Shown: positions 1 through 10,498, counted from the stretch's first letter. The stretch is 64,000 nucleotides of DNA from Herbaspirillum sp. RV1423 (GCF_000577615.1 NZ_CBXX010000010.1:62001-126000), one strand, 5' to 3'. Notes: a model not told the origin generated them from the letters alone. Numbers and translations: made by a program.

Positions 1-1518
1 GAACAGTCCGACGATCACCATCGGATTGGACAAGTCGAACGACGTGCTCTTGCCGACCGAGTCCAGCGCATGCGTATAGTCGGCAAACAGCACCAGCGCC
101 GCCAGCCCGGCCGAACCGATGGCGTAGCCTTTGGTGACGGCCTTGGTGGTATTGCCGACCGCATCGAGCGGGTCGGTGATCGCGCGCACCGATTCCGGCA
201 TGCCCGACATCTCGGCGATGCCGCCGGCATTGTCGGTAATCGGACCGTAGGCATCGAGCGCGACGATGATGCCGGCCATCGACAGCATGGCCGTCGCCGC
301 GATCGCAATGCCGTACAGGCCGGCCAGCCAGTACGACGCCAGGATCGCCACGCACACCGCGAGCACCGGATACGCGGTCGACTTCATCGACACGCCCAGG
401 CCGGCGATGATGTTGGTGCCGTGCCCTGTGGTCGAGGCCTGCGCAATGTGCCTGACCGGTTTGAAGTCGGTGCCGGTGTAGTACTCCGTGATGTAGACCA
501 TCAAGCCGGTCAGCACGATGCCGATCACCGCCGACCCCATCAATGGCACGCGCAGTTCCGGCGGCACCATGGTCCAGGTGACGACCGCAAAGCCGACCAG
601 GCTCAACCCCGCCGCCCACCACAAACCGGTGTACAACGCCGACATGATCTTCTTGCCGGGCGCGACCTTGACCATCATGCAGCCGATGATCGACGCCAGG
701 ATCGAGACGCCGCCCAGCGCCAGCGGATAGAGCACCGCCAGCACCTCGGCCCCTTTGATCACCAGGCTGCCGAGCAGCATCGTCGCAATCAGCGTGACCA
801 CATACGTCTCGAACAGGTCGGCCGCCATGCCGGCGCAGTCGCCGACATTGTCGCCGACGTTATCGGCGATCACCGCCGGGTTGCGCGGATCGTCTTCGGG
901 AATGCCGGCCTCGACCTTACCCACCAGGTCGGCGCCGACATCGGCGCCCTTGGTGAAGATGCCGCCGCCGAGCCGGGCGAAGATGGAAATCAGCGATGCG
1001 CCGAAAGCCAGTCCGATCAACGGCCGCAAAGCATCATGCAGCGACGCCGCGCGCCCTTCGCCATGCAGGAACAGCCACCAGAAAAAGAGCACCACGCCGA
1101 GCAGGCCCAGGCCGACGACCAGCATGCCAGTGATGGCGCCGCCGCGGAACGCCACGTTGAGCGCCTCGTTCATGCCTTTGGTGGCGGCCTGCGCGGTGCG
1201 CACGTTGGCGCGCACCGAGACGTTCATGCCGATGAAACCGCATGCGCCCGATAGCACCGCGCCGACCAGAAAGCCGATCGCCGTGATCCAGCCGAGGCCG
1301 GGTATCAATGCAACGAGGATGAAGAGCACCACGCCGACCAGGGCGATAGTTCGGTATTGGCGCGCGAGATAGGCTGCCGCGCCTTGCTGGATGGCAGTCG
1401 CGATGTCCTGCATACGCTGGTTGCCGGGGTCTTGCTTGAGAATCCAACTGCGGGAAATAAGACCGTAGATCACTGCGATAACGCCGCATGCCACGGCAAA
1501 CCATAAGGCTCCTGCCAT
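1..1518 (-). CDS. hppA: Membrane-bound proton-pumping pyrophosphatase, 3' end beyond window
   Basis: Integral membrane pump that couples hydrolysis of inorganic pyrophosphate to proton export. 506 codons are visible and the frame stays open to base 1, so the C-terminus is missing. The family signature [18 protein letters not shown] and the following Asp-rich [12 protein letters not shown] are present, and hydrophobic helices run throughout. The motif [10 protein letters not shown] carries Lys where K+-dependent enzymes have Ala, which points to the K+-independent class (family knowledge). Two ATG codons lie in tandem at 1521 and 1518. The second is chosen because it sits about 5-7 nt after an AGGAGGAG ribosome site. 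It is downstream of adk on the same strand but separated by a terminator. Confidence 0.95.
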   Translation of the reverse strand, partial: MAGALWFAVACGVIAVIYGLISRSWILKQDPGNQRMQDIATAIQQGAAAYLARQYRTIALVGVVLFILVALIPGLGWITAIGFLVGAVLSGACGFIGMNVSVRANVRTAQAATKGMNEALNVAFRGGAITGMLVVGLGLLGVVLFFWWLFLHGEGRAASLHDALRPLIGLAFGASLISIFARLGGGIFTKGADVGADLVGKVEAGIPEDDPRNPAVIADNVGDNVGDCAGMAADLFETYVVTLIATMLLGSLVIKGAEVLAVLYPLALGGVSILASIIGCMMVKVAPGKKIMSALYTGLWWAAGLSLVGFAVVTWTMVPPELRVPLMGSAVIGIVLTGLMVYITEYYTGTDFKPVRHIAQASTTGHGTNIIAGLGVSMKSTAYPVLAVCVAILASYWLAGLYGIAIAATAMLSMAGIIVALDAYGPITDNAGGIAEMSGMPESVRAITDPLDAVGNTTKAVTKGYAIGSAGLAALVLFADYTHALDSVGKSTSFDLSNPMVIVGLF

Positions 1519-1720
1519 CATGTCTCCTCCTTGTTTTTCACGACAAAGCAACAATCACGACCTTCCGCGCCAACGACCGTTATGGCGTCATTGCGGACAC
1601 TGCGCACTGCAATACTTTCCGTGGCCTTTTTTATGGATTTGCTGGGCCGCCCCTTGCTGCCGATTCTTCCGAGTTGCAACTCCCTGTATTCAATGGACTG
1701 CGAGCATTCGCTTCAGGCGT

Positions 1721-1746
1721 AAAAAAAGCGGACACATGGTCCGCTT
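1721..1746 (-). terminator. Rho-independent terminator of adk
   Basis: A perfect 8-bp stem AAGCGGAC/GTCCGCTT with a 5-nt loop is followed, on the minus strand, by seven T residues. It begins five bases after the adk stop codon and separates adk from hppA. Confidence 0.9.
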
Positions 1747-1750
1747 CATT

Positions 1751-2455
<705 letters not shown>

Positions 2456-2687
2456 CTACAAACTGCCCACACCGCTGCCATCGAAGGCGATTGTCTCTGC
2501 TGACGTCGCTTGTATCTTTGCTCTGTACGAAACTTACCACAAAATCTTACCGAATCATGACAAACGCCTATTTTTTAGGCAACCCGGCCTCCTGAATTAT
2601 CGTCGCCTAGAATGACGGCAGACTTACAAAACCGCGACAGGAGCGCGCTTCAGGCGAAACCTATCGTCTCGATCGGATTCGCCCGAC

Positions 2688-3491
2688 TTACAGCGCGGAA
2701 ATAGCCGCCACCAGCGGACTGTCCGGCGGAGCTTGGAAATGCTTGCGCACGCGCTCCAGATCTTCCGGCGTATCGACACCGGCTTCGGGCAGCAAGGAAG
2801 TGACGTGGACGGCGATCGAGTAGCCGTGCCAGAGCACGCGCAACTGTTCCAGCGCTTCGATGCGCTCCAGCGGGGAAGCTGTCAGCGTCGGGTAGATCTG
2901 CAGGAATTTGTTGGTGTAGGCGTACAGGCCGATGTGCCGCAGCGGCGCGAACTCATGGCTGTGCAACTCCGACAGACTGTCTTTCGACTGCGCAAAGCCG
3001 TCGCGATGCCACGGAATCGCGGCGCGCGAGAAATACATCGCCCGTCCCTCCTTGTCCAGCACCAGCTTGACGACGTTGGGGTTGAACATCTCCGGCAGCA
3101 ATTCGATCGAATGCGCCGCCGTCGCCATCGGCACGTCGGCCTTGATATGGCCGGCGGTGGCAGCGATCAGGCCGGGATCGATCAGCGGCTCGTCGCCCTG
3201 CACGTTGACCACCACGGCGTCGTCGGCCAGATCCAGCGCCGCCGCCACTTCGGCGATGCGGTCTGTGCCGGACGGATGATCGGCGCGCGTCATGGCGACA
3301 TCGATGCCGTGCTGTTCGCAGGCGGCATAGATATCGCGGTGGTCGGTCGCCACCACGATGCGCGCCGCGCCCGACAGCGCCGCCCGCTCCGCGACGCGCA
3401 CGATCATCGGCTTGCCGCCCAGATCAGCCAGAGGCTTGTTCGGCAAACGGGTGGACGCGAGGCGCGCGGGAATGATGACGGTAAAGGACAT
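2688..3491 (-). CDS. kdsB: 3-deoxy-manno-octulosonate cytidylyltransferase
   Basis: Activates KDO as CMP-KDO for lipopolysaccharide inner core synthesis (CTP + KDO). The start is placed at the ATG opening [21 protein letters not shown], because this is where family members begin; the frame is open 29 codons further upstream, but that extension lacks family character. The 267-residue product has the nucleotide-binding [14 protein letters not shown] motif, the VATDH segment and VNVQGDEP. It lies 43 bp downstream of the Trm112-like gene within the exbB-exbD-lpxK-Trm112-kdsB run, so it is probably in the same envelope operon. Confidence 0.95.
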   Translation of the reverse strand: MSFTVIIPARLASTRLPNKPLADLGGKPMIVRVAERAALSGAARIVVATDHRDIYAACEQHGIDVAMTRADHPSGTDRIAEVAAALDLADDAVVVNVQGDEPLIDPGLIAATAGHIKADVPMATAAHSIELLPEMFNPNVVKLVLDKEGRAMYFSRAAIPWHRDGFAQSKDSLSELHSHEFAPLRHIGLYAYTNKFLQIYPTLTASPLERIEALEQLRVLWHGYSIAVHVTSLLPEAGVDTPEDLERVRKHFQAPPDSPLVAAISAL

Positions 3492-3534
3492 GTCGGATGC
3501 AATCAAACGTTCAGCGGGAAAACAGGAGCGGGCC

Positions 3535-3738
3535 TTATTCGGCAATCGGCTCGGCGGCGGGTGCAGCGGGCGAAGCACCCAGATCGCGCGCTTCGTCGGC
3601 CCACATGATGGGGATGCCGTCGCGGATTGGATAAGCCAGCTTGTCGCCGTTGCAAATCAGTTCCTGGGCTTTTTTGTCGTACTCGAGCGGTCCCTTGCAG
3701 ATGGGACAGACGAGGATATCAAGCAGTCGGGCGTTCAC
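3535..3738 (-). CDS. Trm112 family (YcaR-like) small zinc-ribbon protein
   Basis: Small protein of 67 residues starting [18 protein letters not shown]. The CPIC pair is typical of the Trm112/UPF0434 family, whose bacterial members sit between lpxK and kdsB; the precise role there is not established. A GTG start at 3738 is chosen because GGAG lies 7 nt before it and because homologues start at this point; an in-frame ATG at 3753 is the alternative. The gene overlaps the 3' end of lpxK by 20 bp, which suggests translational coupling. Its C-terminus is Ala/Pro-rich. Confidence 0.9.
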   Translation of the reverse strand: MNARLLDILVCPICKGPLEYDKKAQELICNGDKLAYPIRDGIPIMWADEARDLGASPAAPAAEPIAE

Positions 3739-4744
3739 GGAGTTTCTCCACAATTTGTTCAGCCAGCGCGCCGTCTATGCGCGCCGTCACAGGCACGACC
3801 CAGATGCGGGGGTCATTTTTGATGGCCTCTATTGCCCTGCATTTTACTGCATCCTTCTCGGTGATCAGGATCACGGCGGCTGGCAGGCCGGCGAAGGGGT
3901 TGTGCGCGAAATCGTAGTGGTCAGGCAATGCCAGCGCCTCAAAGTTCAGGCCAGCCTGCGCCAGGGTGGCAAAGAAACGCTCCGGATTGCCGATGCCGGC
4001 CACGGCTGCGATGCCGTTCGCCGCGCTCAAGGATGCCAGCGGCTGTGTGCAGGACCGGTCCTGCAGGAGCTCGACCCGGTCCGCCGCCAGACGCATCGCG
4101 AAAGCGCCGGCAGGCACCACCGTGTCGCCGCTGCCGACATTGCATACCGTGAAATCACGCCGGCGCGAAACCGGTTCGCGCAGCGGCCCAGCCGGCAGTA
4201 GCCAGCCGTTGCCGTTGCCGCGCGCATCGGACAGGACGATTTCGACGTCCCGCGCCAGGGCATAGTGCTGCAGACCGTCGTCCGACACGATCACGTCGAC
4301 CTCGGGATGCGCCGCCAGCAAGGCTTGTGCCGCGGCGACGCGGCCGCGTCCGACCATGACCGGGCAGCCGGCGCGCTCGGCGATCAGCAAGGGTTCGTCG
4401 CCGACGTCCTGCGCGCGCGACTCCGCGGTCACGGGCCGTGCTTCGGCCTGCGCCGAACCATAACCGCGCGAAATCACGCCGGGCGTATAACCGGCCTGGC
4501 GCAAGGCGTCGACCAGCCAGATCGCCAGTGGCGTCTTGCCGGTGCCGCCGACGAAAATGTTGCCGACCACCACCACCGGCGCCGCCACGCGGATCGCCTG
4601 CTTCACGCCGAGCCGATACAGCGAACGCCGCAGCAGCGCGACAAAACCGAACAGCAGCGACAACGGCCACAGCAGGCAGGCCAGCCAGCCGCGCCGCGTC
4701 CAGGCGCGCGTCAGCATGGATTCAAAGGATGAGTGGTCGGACAA
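3719..4744 (-). CDS. lpxK: Tetraacyldisaccharide 4'-kinase
   Basis: Inner-membrane kinase that phosphorylates the 4' position of the lipid A disaccharide precursor using ATP. An N-terminal hydrophobic helix (about residues 18-38) is followed by the conserved [17 protein letters not shown] block with its Walker A GGTGKT; SRGYGS and the Asp pair in [14 protein letters not shown] are also present. The start is uncertain: TTG at 4744 has an AGG 7 nt upstream, while ATG at 4717 would remove nine residues. It begins 19 bp after the exbD stop, consistent with one operon for envelope functions. Confidence 0.95.
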   Translation of the reverse strand: MSDHSSFESMLTRAWTRRGWLACLLWPLSLLFGFVALLRRSLYRLGVKQAIRVAAPVVVVGNIFVGGTGKTPLAIWLVDALRQAGYTPGVISRGYGSAQAEARPVTAESRAQDVGDEPLLIAERAGCPVMVGRGRVAAAQALLAAHPEVDVIVSDDGLQHYALARDVEIVLSDARGNGNGWLLPAGPLREPVSRRRDFTVCNVGSGDTVVPAGAFAMRLAADRVELLQDRSCTQPLASLSAANGIAAVAGIGNPERFFATLAQAGLNFEALALPDHYDFAHNPFAGLPAAVILITEKDAVKCRAIEAIKNDPRIWVVPVTARIDGALAEQIVEKLRERPTA

Positions 4745-4763
4745 AAGCTGGCCTGAGGGAGAA

Positions 4764-5216
4764 CTACTTGCCGCTGCCGGTCTGGGCAGCGAATGTGACC
4801 TTGGCGAAACCGGCCGTACGCGCCGCTTCCAGCACGTTGATCACGCTCTGGTGGGTAGCCAGCGCATCGGCGTTGACGATCACCACCGGATCGGGCTTGG
4901 CGCCGCCGTCGGCATTGCCGACATTGGCCTGTTGTACCGCGCTTTGCAGCTCGCGCGCCAGTCCGGCGGCGTCGCGTGCGGCGACCTGCACGTTGTTGAC
5001 GGCGTAGCGGCCTTGCGCATCGACCGCGACGTTCAGCTCGAAGGGCTGTTCCAGCGCCTTTTCGGCGTTGGCGGTCGGCAGCGTGATTTGCAAGGCGGTG
5101 AACTTGCTGTAGGTGGTGGTCACCATCAGGAAGATGACGATCACCAGCAACACGTCGATGAAAGGAATCAGGTTGATTTCCAACTCTTCCCGCGCGCGGC
5201 CTTTGCGAAAATTCAT
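4764..5216 (-). CDS. exbD: Biopolymer transport protein ExbD/TolR family
   Basis: Inner-membrane partner of ExbB in a proton-driven motor that energises TonB- or Tol-type systems. The 150-residue protein has a short cytoplasmic N-terminus, one transmembrane helix (residues about 16-35) containing the PFIDVLLV motif whose Asp is the proton-carrying residue in this family, and a periplasmic domain. AGGAAG precedes the ATG. It starts 16 bp after exbB. No tonB or tolA is present in the window, so whether it serves TonB, Tol or another partner cannot be told from sequence here. Confidence 0.93.
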   Translation of the reverse strand: MNFRKGRAREELEINLIPFIDVLLVIVIFLMVTTTYSKFTALQITLPTANAEKALEQPFELNVAVDAQGRYAVNNVQVAARDAAGLARELQSAVQQANVGNADGGAKPDPVVIVNADALATHQSVINVLEAARTAGFAKVTFAAQTGSGK

Positions 5217-5232
5217 GACGCTTCCTTTACCG

Positions 5233-5838
5233 TTACTGGCGCGAGCCGTGCACGACGTCGACGAACTTGACCGCCTGCTGCTCCATATCGACCACGAAAC
5301 TGTCGACCAGCGCGCGGAAGTGGCGGTAGAACACCAGCGAAGGCATCGCAATCGCCAGGCCGAATCCGGTGTTGTACAAGGCAATCGAGATGCCGTGGGC
5401 GAGTTGCGCCGGATTGGTGCCGGCGGCGTTTTGCGAGGCGAAGATTTCAATCATGCCGATGACCGTGCCGAACAGTCCCATCAGCGGCGCCAGCGAAGCG
5501 ATCGTGCCGAGCGTGGTCAGGTAGCGTTCGAGCCGGTGGGCGGCAGCCTGGCCGGCCTCTTCGATGGCTTCCTTCATGACTTCGCGCGGCGTGTCGACAT
5601 TGCGCAGGCCGGCTGCGAGCACCTGCCCCAGCGGCGAATTCTGTTCCAGCTTGTCGATCACGTCGTCATTGACGCGGCCGTTTTCATAGACGCGCACCAC
5701 TTCCGGCAACAAGTCCCCCGGCAGCACGCGCGAGCGGCGCAGGTACAAGAGTCTTTCGATGATCAGCGCAAGGCCGATGACGGAGGCGATCAACAACGGC
5801 CAGATCGGCCAGCCTGCGGCTTGGATGATTGCGAACAA
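5233..5838 (-). CDS. exbB: MotA/TolQ/ExbB proton channel family protein
   Basis: Proton channel subunit paired with ExbD. The 201-residue product has an N-terminal helix (AAGWPIWPLLIASVIGLALI), a cytoplasmic loop, then two helices with LGTIASLAPLMGLFGTVIGM, the usual MotA/TolQ/ExbB core. A TTG start at 5838 is chosen because AAGGAG lies 6 nt upstream and homologues begin with FAIIQAAGWP. The frame remains open upstream, but that extension has no family character. It is the first gene of the run exbB-exbD-lpxK-Trm112-kdsB and is divergent from xseA. Confidence 0.93.
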   Translation of the reverse strand: MFAIIQAAGWPIWPLLIASVIGLALIIERLLYLRRSRVLPGDLLPEVVRVYENGRVNDDVIDKLEQNSPLGQVLAAGLRNVDTPREVMKEAIEEAGQAAAHRLERYLTTLGTIASLAPLMGLFGTVIGMIEIFASQNAAGTNPAQLAHGISIALYNTGFGLAIAMPSLVFYRHFRALVDSFVVDMEQQAVKFVDVVHGSRQ

Positions 5839-6139
5839 GAGGGACTCCTTTATTACAGATACGTGAGAATGCGGGTTGATTTTCCGGTGCAGAATGTAAC
5901 GCGTTGCTCCCCGCCGGGCAAGGCCAAGATGCATTTCTCCGGACGGCGCGGCCAAACGGCTTTAAAATCGCGCTTTGAAATCCTGTGCAGGTTACCCACA
6001 TTTTCTGTGCATAACTTTGTGCACAAGCTCCTCTCAAGCAGACAAGAGCTTTGATTTCAAAGCGTTTTCTCCTTCTGTACAGAAAAGACGCACAACGCAG
6101 GCAACATCACCGCAAGCCCATCGGATTCCAGCCAGCCCC
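5839..6139. other. Divergent promoter region between exbB and xseA
   Basis: About 300 bp without a gene separates the leftward envelope operon from rightward xseA and must hold promoters for both. The only structure noticed is a tight group of DnaA-box-like 9-mers at 5992-6026, annotated separately. Confidence 0.6.
5992..6026. promoter_or_regulatory. Cluster of DnaA-box-like 9-mers
   Basis: Within 35 bp there is TTACCCACA (5992-6000, one mismatch to TTATNCACA), an exact TTATGCACA on the minus strand (6006-6014), and TTGTGCACA (6017-6025) inside a palindromic TTGTGCACAA. These are direct sequence observations; binding by DnaA is inference. Confidence 0.4.
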
Positions 6140-7513
6140 ATGACCTACGACGATTTTTCCAGTCCCGCCCCATCCGTGCCGCAGTCCGGGCCGCCGGTGC
6201 TCGCCGTATCGGCGCTCAACCAGGCGGTCGCGCGCGTGCTCGAACGAACCTTCCCTTTGGTCTGGGTGTCCGGCGAAATATCCAATTTTACCCGCGCTGC
6301 GTCCGGCCACTGGTATTTCACGCTGAAAGACGACTCCGCCCAGGTGCGCGCCGTGATGTTCAAGGGCCGCGCCCAGCATGCCGGTTTTTCGCCGCGCGAA
6401 GGCGACAAGGTCGAAGTGCGCACGCTGGTCACGCTGTACGCGCCGCGCGGCGACTATCAGCTCAACGTCGAAGCGATCCGCCGCGCCGGCGTCGGCAATC
6501 TCTACGAAGCCTTCCTGCGCCTGAAAGAAAAGCTCGAAAACGAAGGCCTGTTCGACCCGGACCGCAAACGTCCCCTGCCGGTCTTCCCGCGCTGCGTCGG
6601 CATCGTCACCAGCCCGCAGGCTGCGGCGCTGCATGACATCCTGACCGCGCTGCGGCGCCGTGCGCCGCATGTGCGCGTGATCCTGTATCCCACGCCGGTC
6701 CAGGGCGAAGGCGCGGGCGCAAAGATTGCCCACGCCATCCGGACCGCCTCGCAGCGCGCCGAATGCGACGTGCTGCTGGTCGGCCGCGGCGGCGGCAGCA
6801 TGGAAGACCTGTGGGCCTTCAACGATGAAGCCGTGGCGCGCGCGATTGCCGCCTGCCCGGTGCCGGTGATTTCCGGCGTCGGCCACGAAACCGATTTCAC
6901 GATTGCCGATTTCGCCGCCGACCTGCGCGCGCCGACGCCCACTGCCGCCGCCGAACTGTGCGCAATGCCGCGCGCCGAATGGTTGGCGCAGTTGCAGAAT
7001 CACGCCGCCGACCTGACGCGCGCATTGAAGCGCCATCTCGCCGAGCGCGGCCAGACCGTCGACTGGATGTCGCGCCGCCTGGCCAGCCCCGCGTCATACA
7101 TTGCGCATGAACGCGTCAAGCTCAACGCGTTGCAGGCCCGGCTCGAGCACGCCACGCGCACGCCGGTGACCAAGGCACGCTACCAACTCCAGCATTTGCA
7201 AACACGTTTGCACAACCGCCTGCCCGACACCCGCGCGGCGCGCCTGCTGCTCAGCGACCGTCAGCGCCGCATCGGCAATGCGGCCGCACTGATGACGCAG
7301 CGGCGGCGCCAACTGCTGACGGCGCAAACAGCCCAGCTCGAATTGCTCAACCCGCAACGCACTCTCGAGCGCGGCTACGCCATCGTCACCGATGCCAAAG
7401 GCAAGGTGCTGCGCGCGCCGTCCGAACTGCAGCCGCGCAGCAACGTCACGCTGCGCCTGGCCGAAGGCAGCGCCGACGTCGGCATCGCCAGCGTGCAACC
7501 GATGCTCGATTAA
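6140..7513 (+). CDS. xseA: Exodeoxyribonuclease VII large subunit
   Basis: Catalytic large subunit of exonuclease VII, which degrades single-stranded DNA into oligonucleotides together with XseB. The 457-residue product shows an N-terminal OB-fold domain ([20 protein letters not shown]), then the catalytic region with [31 protein letters not shown] and [28 protein letters not shown], followed by a long helical C-terminus ending [10 protein letters not shown]. The ATG at 6140 is chosen because the family starts shortly before [12 protein letters not shown]; the open frame upstream lacks similarity. xseB is not in the window. Confidence 0.95.
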   Translation: MTYDDFSSPAPSVPQSGPPVLAVSALNQAVARVLERTFPLVWVSGEISNFTRAASGHWYFTLKDDSAQVRAVMFKGRAQHAGFSPREGDKVEVRTLVTLYAPRGDYQLNVEAIRRAGVGNLYEAFLRLKEKLENEGLFDPDRKRPLPVFPRCVGIVTSPQAAALHDILTALRRRAPHVRVILYPTPVQGEGAGAKIAHAIRTASQRAECDVLLVGRGGGSMEDLWAFNDEAVARAIAACPVPVISGVGHETDFTIADFAADLRAPTPTAAAELCAMPRAEWLAQLQNHAADLTRALKRHLAERGQTVDWMSRRLASPASYIAHERVKLNALQARLEHATRTPVTKARYQLQHLQTRLHNRLPDTRAARLLLSDRQRRIGNAAALMTQRRRQLLTAQTAQLELLNPQRTLERGYAIVTDAKGKVLRAPSELQPRSNVTLRLAEGSADVGIASVQPMLD

Positions 7514-7676
7514 CGGGATCGGCAATAGGGATGACAAAACGCCGCGCCGGATTCCTACGCCAAAATCAGGCGTAGGCCACCGGTTTGAGAGAGTGCAAAG
7601 AATCGCTATCCGCTTTAGAATCACAGTCTGAGAATAAAAACGTTTGTTTCAATCAACAATACCGAAAGGATTCACC

Positions 7677-8255
7677 ATGGCACATACCCTACCGGCACTG
7701 CCTTATGAACTGGACGCACTGGCGCCAACCATTTCCAAGGAAACGCTCGAATACCACTACGGCAAGCACCATCAGACCTATGTGACCAATTTGAACAACC
7801 TGATCCCGGGCACCGAATTCGAAAACCTGTCGCTCGAAGACATCATCAAGAAGTCCTCCGGCGGCGTTTTCAACAACGCAGCGCAAATCTGGAACCACAC
7901 GTTCTACTGGAACAGCCTGACGCCAAAGGGCGCCGGTGCTCCGAGCGGCGCCCTGGCTGACGCCATCAACGCCAAGTGGGGTTCGTTCGATGCCTTCAAG
8001 GCGGAATTCACCAAGCAAGGCCTGGCCAACTTCGGTTCGGGCTGGACATGGCTGGTCAAGAAAGCCGACGGCACGCTGGACATCGTCAACACCACCGGCG
8101 CCGGCACACCGCTGACCACCGACAGCAAGGCGCTGCTGACCATCGACGTCTGGGAACACGCCTATTACATCGACTACCGCAACGCACGCGCGAAGTATGT
8201 CGAAGCATTCTGGGGCATCGTGAACTGGGATTTCGCAGCGAAGAATTTCGCATAA
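7677..8255 (+). CDS. sodB: Iron superoxide dismutase
   Basis: Cytoplasmic enzyme that dismutates superoxide to peroxide and oxygen. The 192-residue product starts [17 protein letters not shown] after a GAAAGGA ribosome site. Metal ligands expected in the family are visible: His in [11 protein letters not shown], His in IWNHTFYW, and Asp/His in [13 protein letters not shown]. The Gln in NNAAQIWNH is the position typical of the Fe form. It follows xseA on the same strand after 163 bp, probably with its own promoter, and is closed by a clear terminator. Confidence 0.97.
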   Translation: MAHTLPALPYELDALAPTISKETLEYHYGKHHQTYVTNLNNLIPGTEFENLSLEDIIKKSSGGVFNNAAQIWNHTFYWNSLTPKGAGAPSGALADAINAKWGSFDAFKAEFTKQGLANFGSGWTWLVKKADGTLDIVNTTGAGTPLTTDSKALLTIDVWEHAYYIDYRNARAKYVEAFWGIVNWDFAAKNFA

Positions 8256-8280
8256 GCAAATTCGTTTTTTGCGCGCCACG

Positions 8281-8308
8281 AAAAAGCCTGCTCGATGCAG
8301 GCTTTTTT
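8281..8308 (+). terminator. Rho-independent terminator of sodB
   Basis: Stem AAGCCTGC/GCAGGCTT with loop TCGAT, preceded by A residues and followed by a run of six T. It lies 25 bp after the sodB stop. Confidence 0.92.
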
Positions 8309-8382
8309 ATGCCCGGGGAAAAGGGAGTGTGCAACAATCACTGCACGTCATCCGCACCCTCATGTAAAGGAGCGATCACATC

Positions 8383-8769
8383 ATGGCAACCGTACACCTG
8401 CACAACGACGCCGGCTATGCGCAACGGATCCGTGCGCGCACCCATCAACTCCAGGCCGACGAACCGTCCGACAACGGCGGCGGCGACACCGGCCCCGCTC
8501 CTTACGAGCTGCTGCTGTCGGCATTGGCCGCCTGCACTTCGCTGACCTTGCGCATGTACGCCGATCGCAAGGGATGGGAACTCGGCAGCATCCATATCGA
8601 TGCACGCTTTTCGCGCGACGACTGCGGACTCGAAAATATCGAACGCACGATCACGTTCGGCAATGCGCTGACGCCGGAACAGCTCCATCGCCTGGCGGAA
8701 ATCTGCGAAAAAACGCCGGTCACCAAGACGCTGCTGGAAGGCACGCCGATACGGACAGCCTTCGTCTGA
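8383..8769 (+). CDS. OsmC family protein (peroxiredoxin-like)
   Basis: A 128-residue OsmC/Ohr-fold protein. Members reduce organic hydroperoxides through two Cys residues. Here the first is in the buried helix motif LAACTSLTLRMYADRKGW (about residue 51) and the second is in EICEKTPVTKTL (about residue 107), so both redox positions look intact. The gene is preceded by AAAGGAG. It stands between sodB and the pirin/azoreductase pair, in an oxidative-stress neighbourhood. The substrate is not predictable from sequence. Confidence 0.88.
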   Translation: MATVHLHNDAGYAQRIRARTHQLQADEPSDNGGGDTGPAPYELLLSALAACTSLTLRMYADRKGWELGSIHIDARFSRDDCGLENIERTITFGNALTPEQLHRLAEICEKTPVTKTLLEGTPIRTAFV

Positions 8770-8786
8770 TCCGGCGACCAAAGAGA

Positions 8787-8806
8787 TTTTCGATTTTTAT
8801 CGAAAA
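8787..8806. repeat. AT-rich inverted repeat after the OsmC gene
   Basis: TTTTCGAT, loop TTTT, ATCGAAAA: a perfect 8-bp stem 17 bp after the OsmC stop. It has no T-run of terminator length, so it may be a weak terminator or an operator upstream of pirin. Confidence 0.4.
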
Positions 8807-8888
8807 ACATCAAAAAATCGCCTCTAAAGTCGCAATGGAAAAGTCATTTAAAACAAATAAACACAATAAATATCAACGACTTACATAA

Positions 8889-8909
8889 ATCATCGAATAA
8901 TTCGATGAT
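8889..8909. promoter_or_regulatory. 21-bp dyad upstream of pirin (candidate operator)
   Basis: ATCATCGAAT-A-ATTCGATGAT is a perfect 10-bp inverted repeat around a single base, about 135 bp before the pirin start. Its core TCGAA-N3-TTCGA recurs at 16778-16790 upstream of the hydrolase/aldo-keto reductase pair. A LysR gene lies immediately after the pirin-azoreductase pair; linking the two is inference. Confidence 0.55.
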
Positions 8910-9043
8910 ACCCCGCAAATCTTTCCGTTTTTCTTTTGATTTCCCTCCGCTCATACTCCGTTCTGTCCACTTGATCCCGCAAGCAAGAGGCGATTTCCGC
9001 AGAGGAAAACCGCCCTTGCCTGCACTAACCGACGGAGAAAATC

Positions 9044-9745
9044 ATGCTTCAAATACGCAAGGGAAACGAACGCGGCGTCGCCGATCACGGTTGGCTGAAT
9101 TCACACCATACCTTTTCGTTCGGCCATTACTACGATCCGCAACATCTGGGTTTCGGTCCGCTGCAAGTCATCAACGAAGACCGGGTGACGCCTGGCATGG
9201 GTTTCGGCACGCACGGCCACAGCGACATGGAAATCATTTCCTATGTCCTGGACGGCGCGCTCGAGCACAAGGACAGCATGGGCACAGGCTCGGTGCTGCA
9301 CTACGGCGACGTCCAGCGCATGAGCGCCGGCAGCGGCGTGCGCCACAGCGAGTTCAATCACTCGAAGACGGAACCGGTGCACTTCCTGCAGATCTGGATC
9401 CAGCCGAACGTGAAAGGCATCGCGCCGAGCTACGAGGAAAAGAACTTCACCCCGGAGCAAAAGCAAGGCCAGTTGCGCCTGATCGCCTCGTCCGACGGCC
9501 GCGACAACTCGGTGCTGATCCATCAGGACGCATCGGTTTACGCCTCGATCCTGAACGGCGGCGACAAGCTGGAGTACGAACTGGGCCAGAAACGCCTCGG
9601 CTATGTGCACCTGATCCGCGGCAACCTGACCGTCAACGGCACCGCGTTGTCGGGCGGCGACGCTCTCAAGATCAGCGCCGAAAGCCTGGTCACGTTCGAA
9701 AAGGCCGAAGCGGCTGAATTCCTGCTGTTCGATCTGCCTTACTGA
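9044..9745 (+). CDS. Pirin family protein (YhhW-like)
   Basis: Bicupin of 233 residues. The N-terminal cupin has the family pattern LGFGPLQVINEDRV, GMGFGTHGHSDMEI and SGVRHSEFN, giving the His-His-His-Glu metal site of YhhW-type pirins. Several such proteins have quercetin 2,3-dioxygenase activity (family knowledge); the actual substrate here is unknown. GGAGAAAATC precedes the ATG. The azoreductase gene follows after 71 bp on the same strand, and the two probably form an operon controlled by the adjacent LysR protein. Confidence 0.92.
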   Translation: MLQIRKGNERGVADHGWLNSHHTFSFGHYYDPQHLGFGPLQVINEDRVTPGMGFGTHGHSDMEIISYVLDGALEHKDSMGTGSVLHYGDVQRMSAGSGVRHSEFNHSKTEPVHFLQIWIQPNVKGIAPSYEEKNFTPEQKQGQLRLIASSDGRDNSVLIHQDASVYASILNGGDKLEYELGQKRLGYVHLIRGNLTVNGTALSGGDALKISAESLVTFEKAEAAEFLLFDLPY

Positions 9746-9816
9746 TCAACGCAAGCCAACCCGATGCGTCGCCAACCCGGCGGCGCGTCGCCACACCTAC
9801 CAACAAGGAAAACATC

Positions 9817-10431
9817 ATGGCAAACATTCTATTCATCAACAGCAGCGCACGCAGCACCGGCTCGATCTCGCGCCAGGTCGCCGGCGAATTCGTCGCCAAA
9901 CTGCAAGCGGCGCAACCGGGCAGCGTGGTGGTCGAACGCGACGTCGCCGCCAATCCGATTCCGCATCTGGACGAGCAAAAACTGGGCGCATTCTTCACCC
10001 CGGCCGACAAACGCACTGCCGAACAGCAAGCGCTGGTCAAACTCTCCGAAGAACTGATCGCCGAAGTCAACGCCGCCGACATCATCGTCATCGGCGCGCC
10101 GATGTACAACTTCTCGATCACCTCCACGCTGAAGACGTGGATCGACCATGTGGCGCGCGCCGGTGTGACCTTCAAGTACACAGAAACCGGTCCGGTCGGC
10201 CTGGTCCAGGACAAGAAGGTGTACGTGTTCACCTCGCGCGGCGGCGTCTATAGCGAAGGTCCGGCCAAGGCGATGGATTTCCATGAAACCTATCTGCGCG
10301 CCGTGCTCGGCTTCATCGGCATGACCGACATCACGTTCATCCACAGCGAAGGCCTGGGCATGGGCGAAGCGGCGGTCGAAAAAGCCGTCGCTCAAACCCG
10401 CCAGACCATCGGTACATTGATCGCTGCCTGA
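9817..10431 (+). CDS. FMN-dependent NADH-azoreductase / quinone reductase
   Basis: A 204-residue flavodoxin-fold enzyme of the AzoR family, which reduces quinones and azo compounds with NADH. Family blocks visible are NSSARSTGSISRQVAGEF at the N-terminus (flavin phosphate binding), APMYNFSITSTLKTWIDHVARAGVTFKYTETG across residues 93-125, and TSRGGVYSEGP. CAAGGAAAAC precedes the ATG. It follows pirin and ends in a terminator shared with the convergent LysR gene. Pirin plus a quinone reductase suggests a response to quinone or flavonoid-like compounds (inference). Confidence 0.93.
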   Translation: MANILFINSSARSTGSISRQVAGEFVAKLQAAQPGSVVVERDVAANPIPHLDEQKLGAFFTPADKRTAEQQALVKLSEELIAEVNAADIIVIGAPMYNFSITSTLKTWIDHVARAGVTFKYTETGPVGLVQDKKVYVFTSRGGVYSEGPAKAMDFHETYLRAVLGFIGMTDITFIHSEGLGMGEAAVEKAVAQTRQTIGTLIAA

Positions 10432-10449
10432 TCCCGGGCTGTATCAATG

Positions 10450-10485
10450 AAAAAGCGCGGCAGCCACAAGCTGTCGCGCTTTTTT
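10450..10485. terminator. Bidirectional terminator between azoreductase and LysR genes
   Basis: Stem AAAAGCGCG-GCAGC / GCTGT-CGCGCTTTT with loop CACAA, flanked by A-run and T-run, so it can act on both strands for the converging genes. Confidence 0.85.
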
Positions 10486-10498
10486 CGTCCGAAAATCT

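Noticed and set aside
70-1254. 394-codon plus-strand frame at the left edge
   Set aside because: Lies opposite the clear membrane pyrophosphatase; His/Arg/Gln-rich composition is not protein-like.
8905-9717. 270-codon plus-strand frame overlapping pirin
   Set aside because: Arg/Pro-rich shadow in another frame of the pirin gene.
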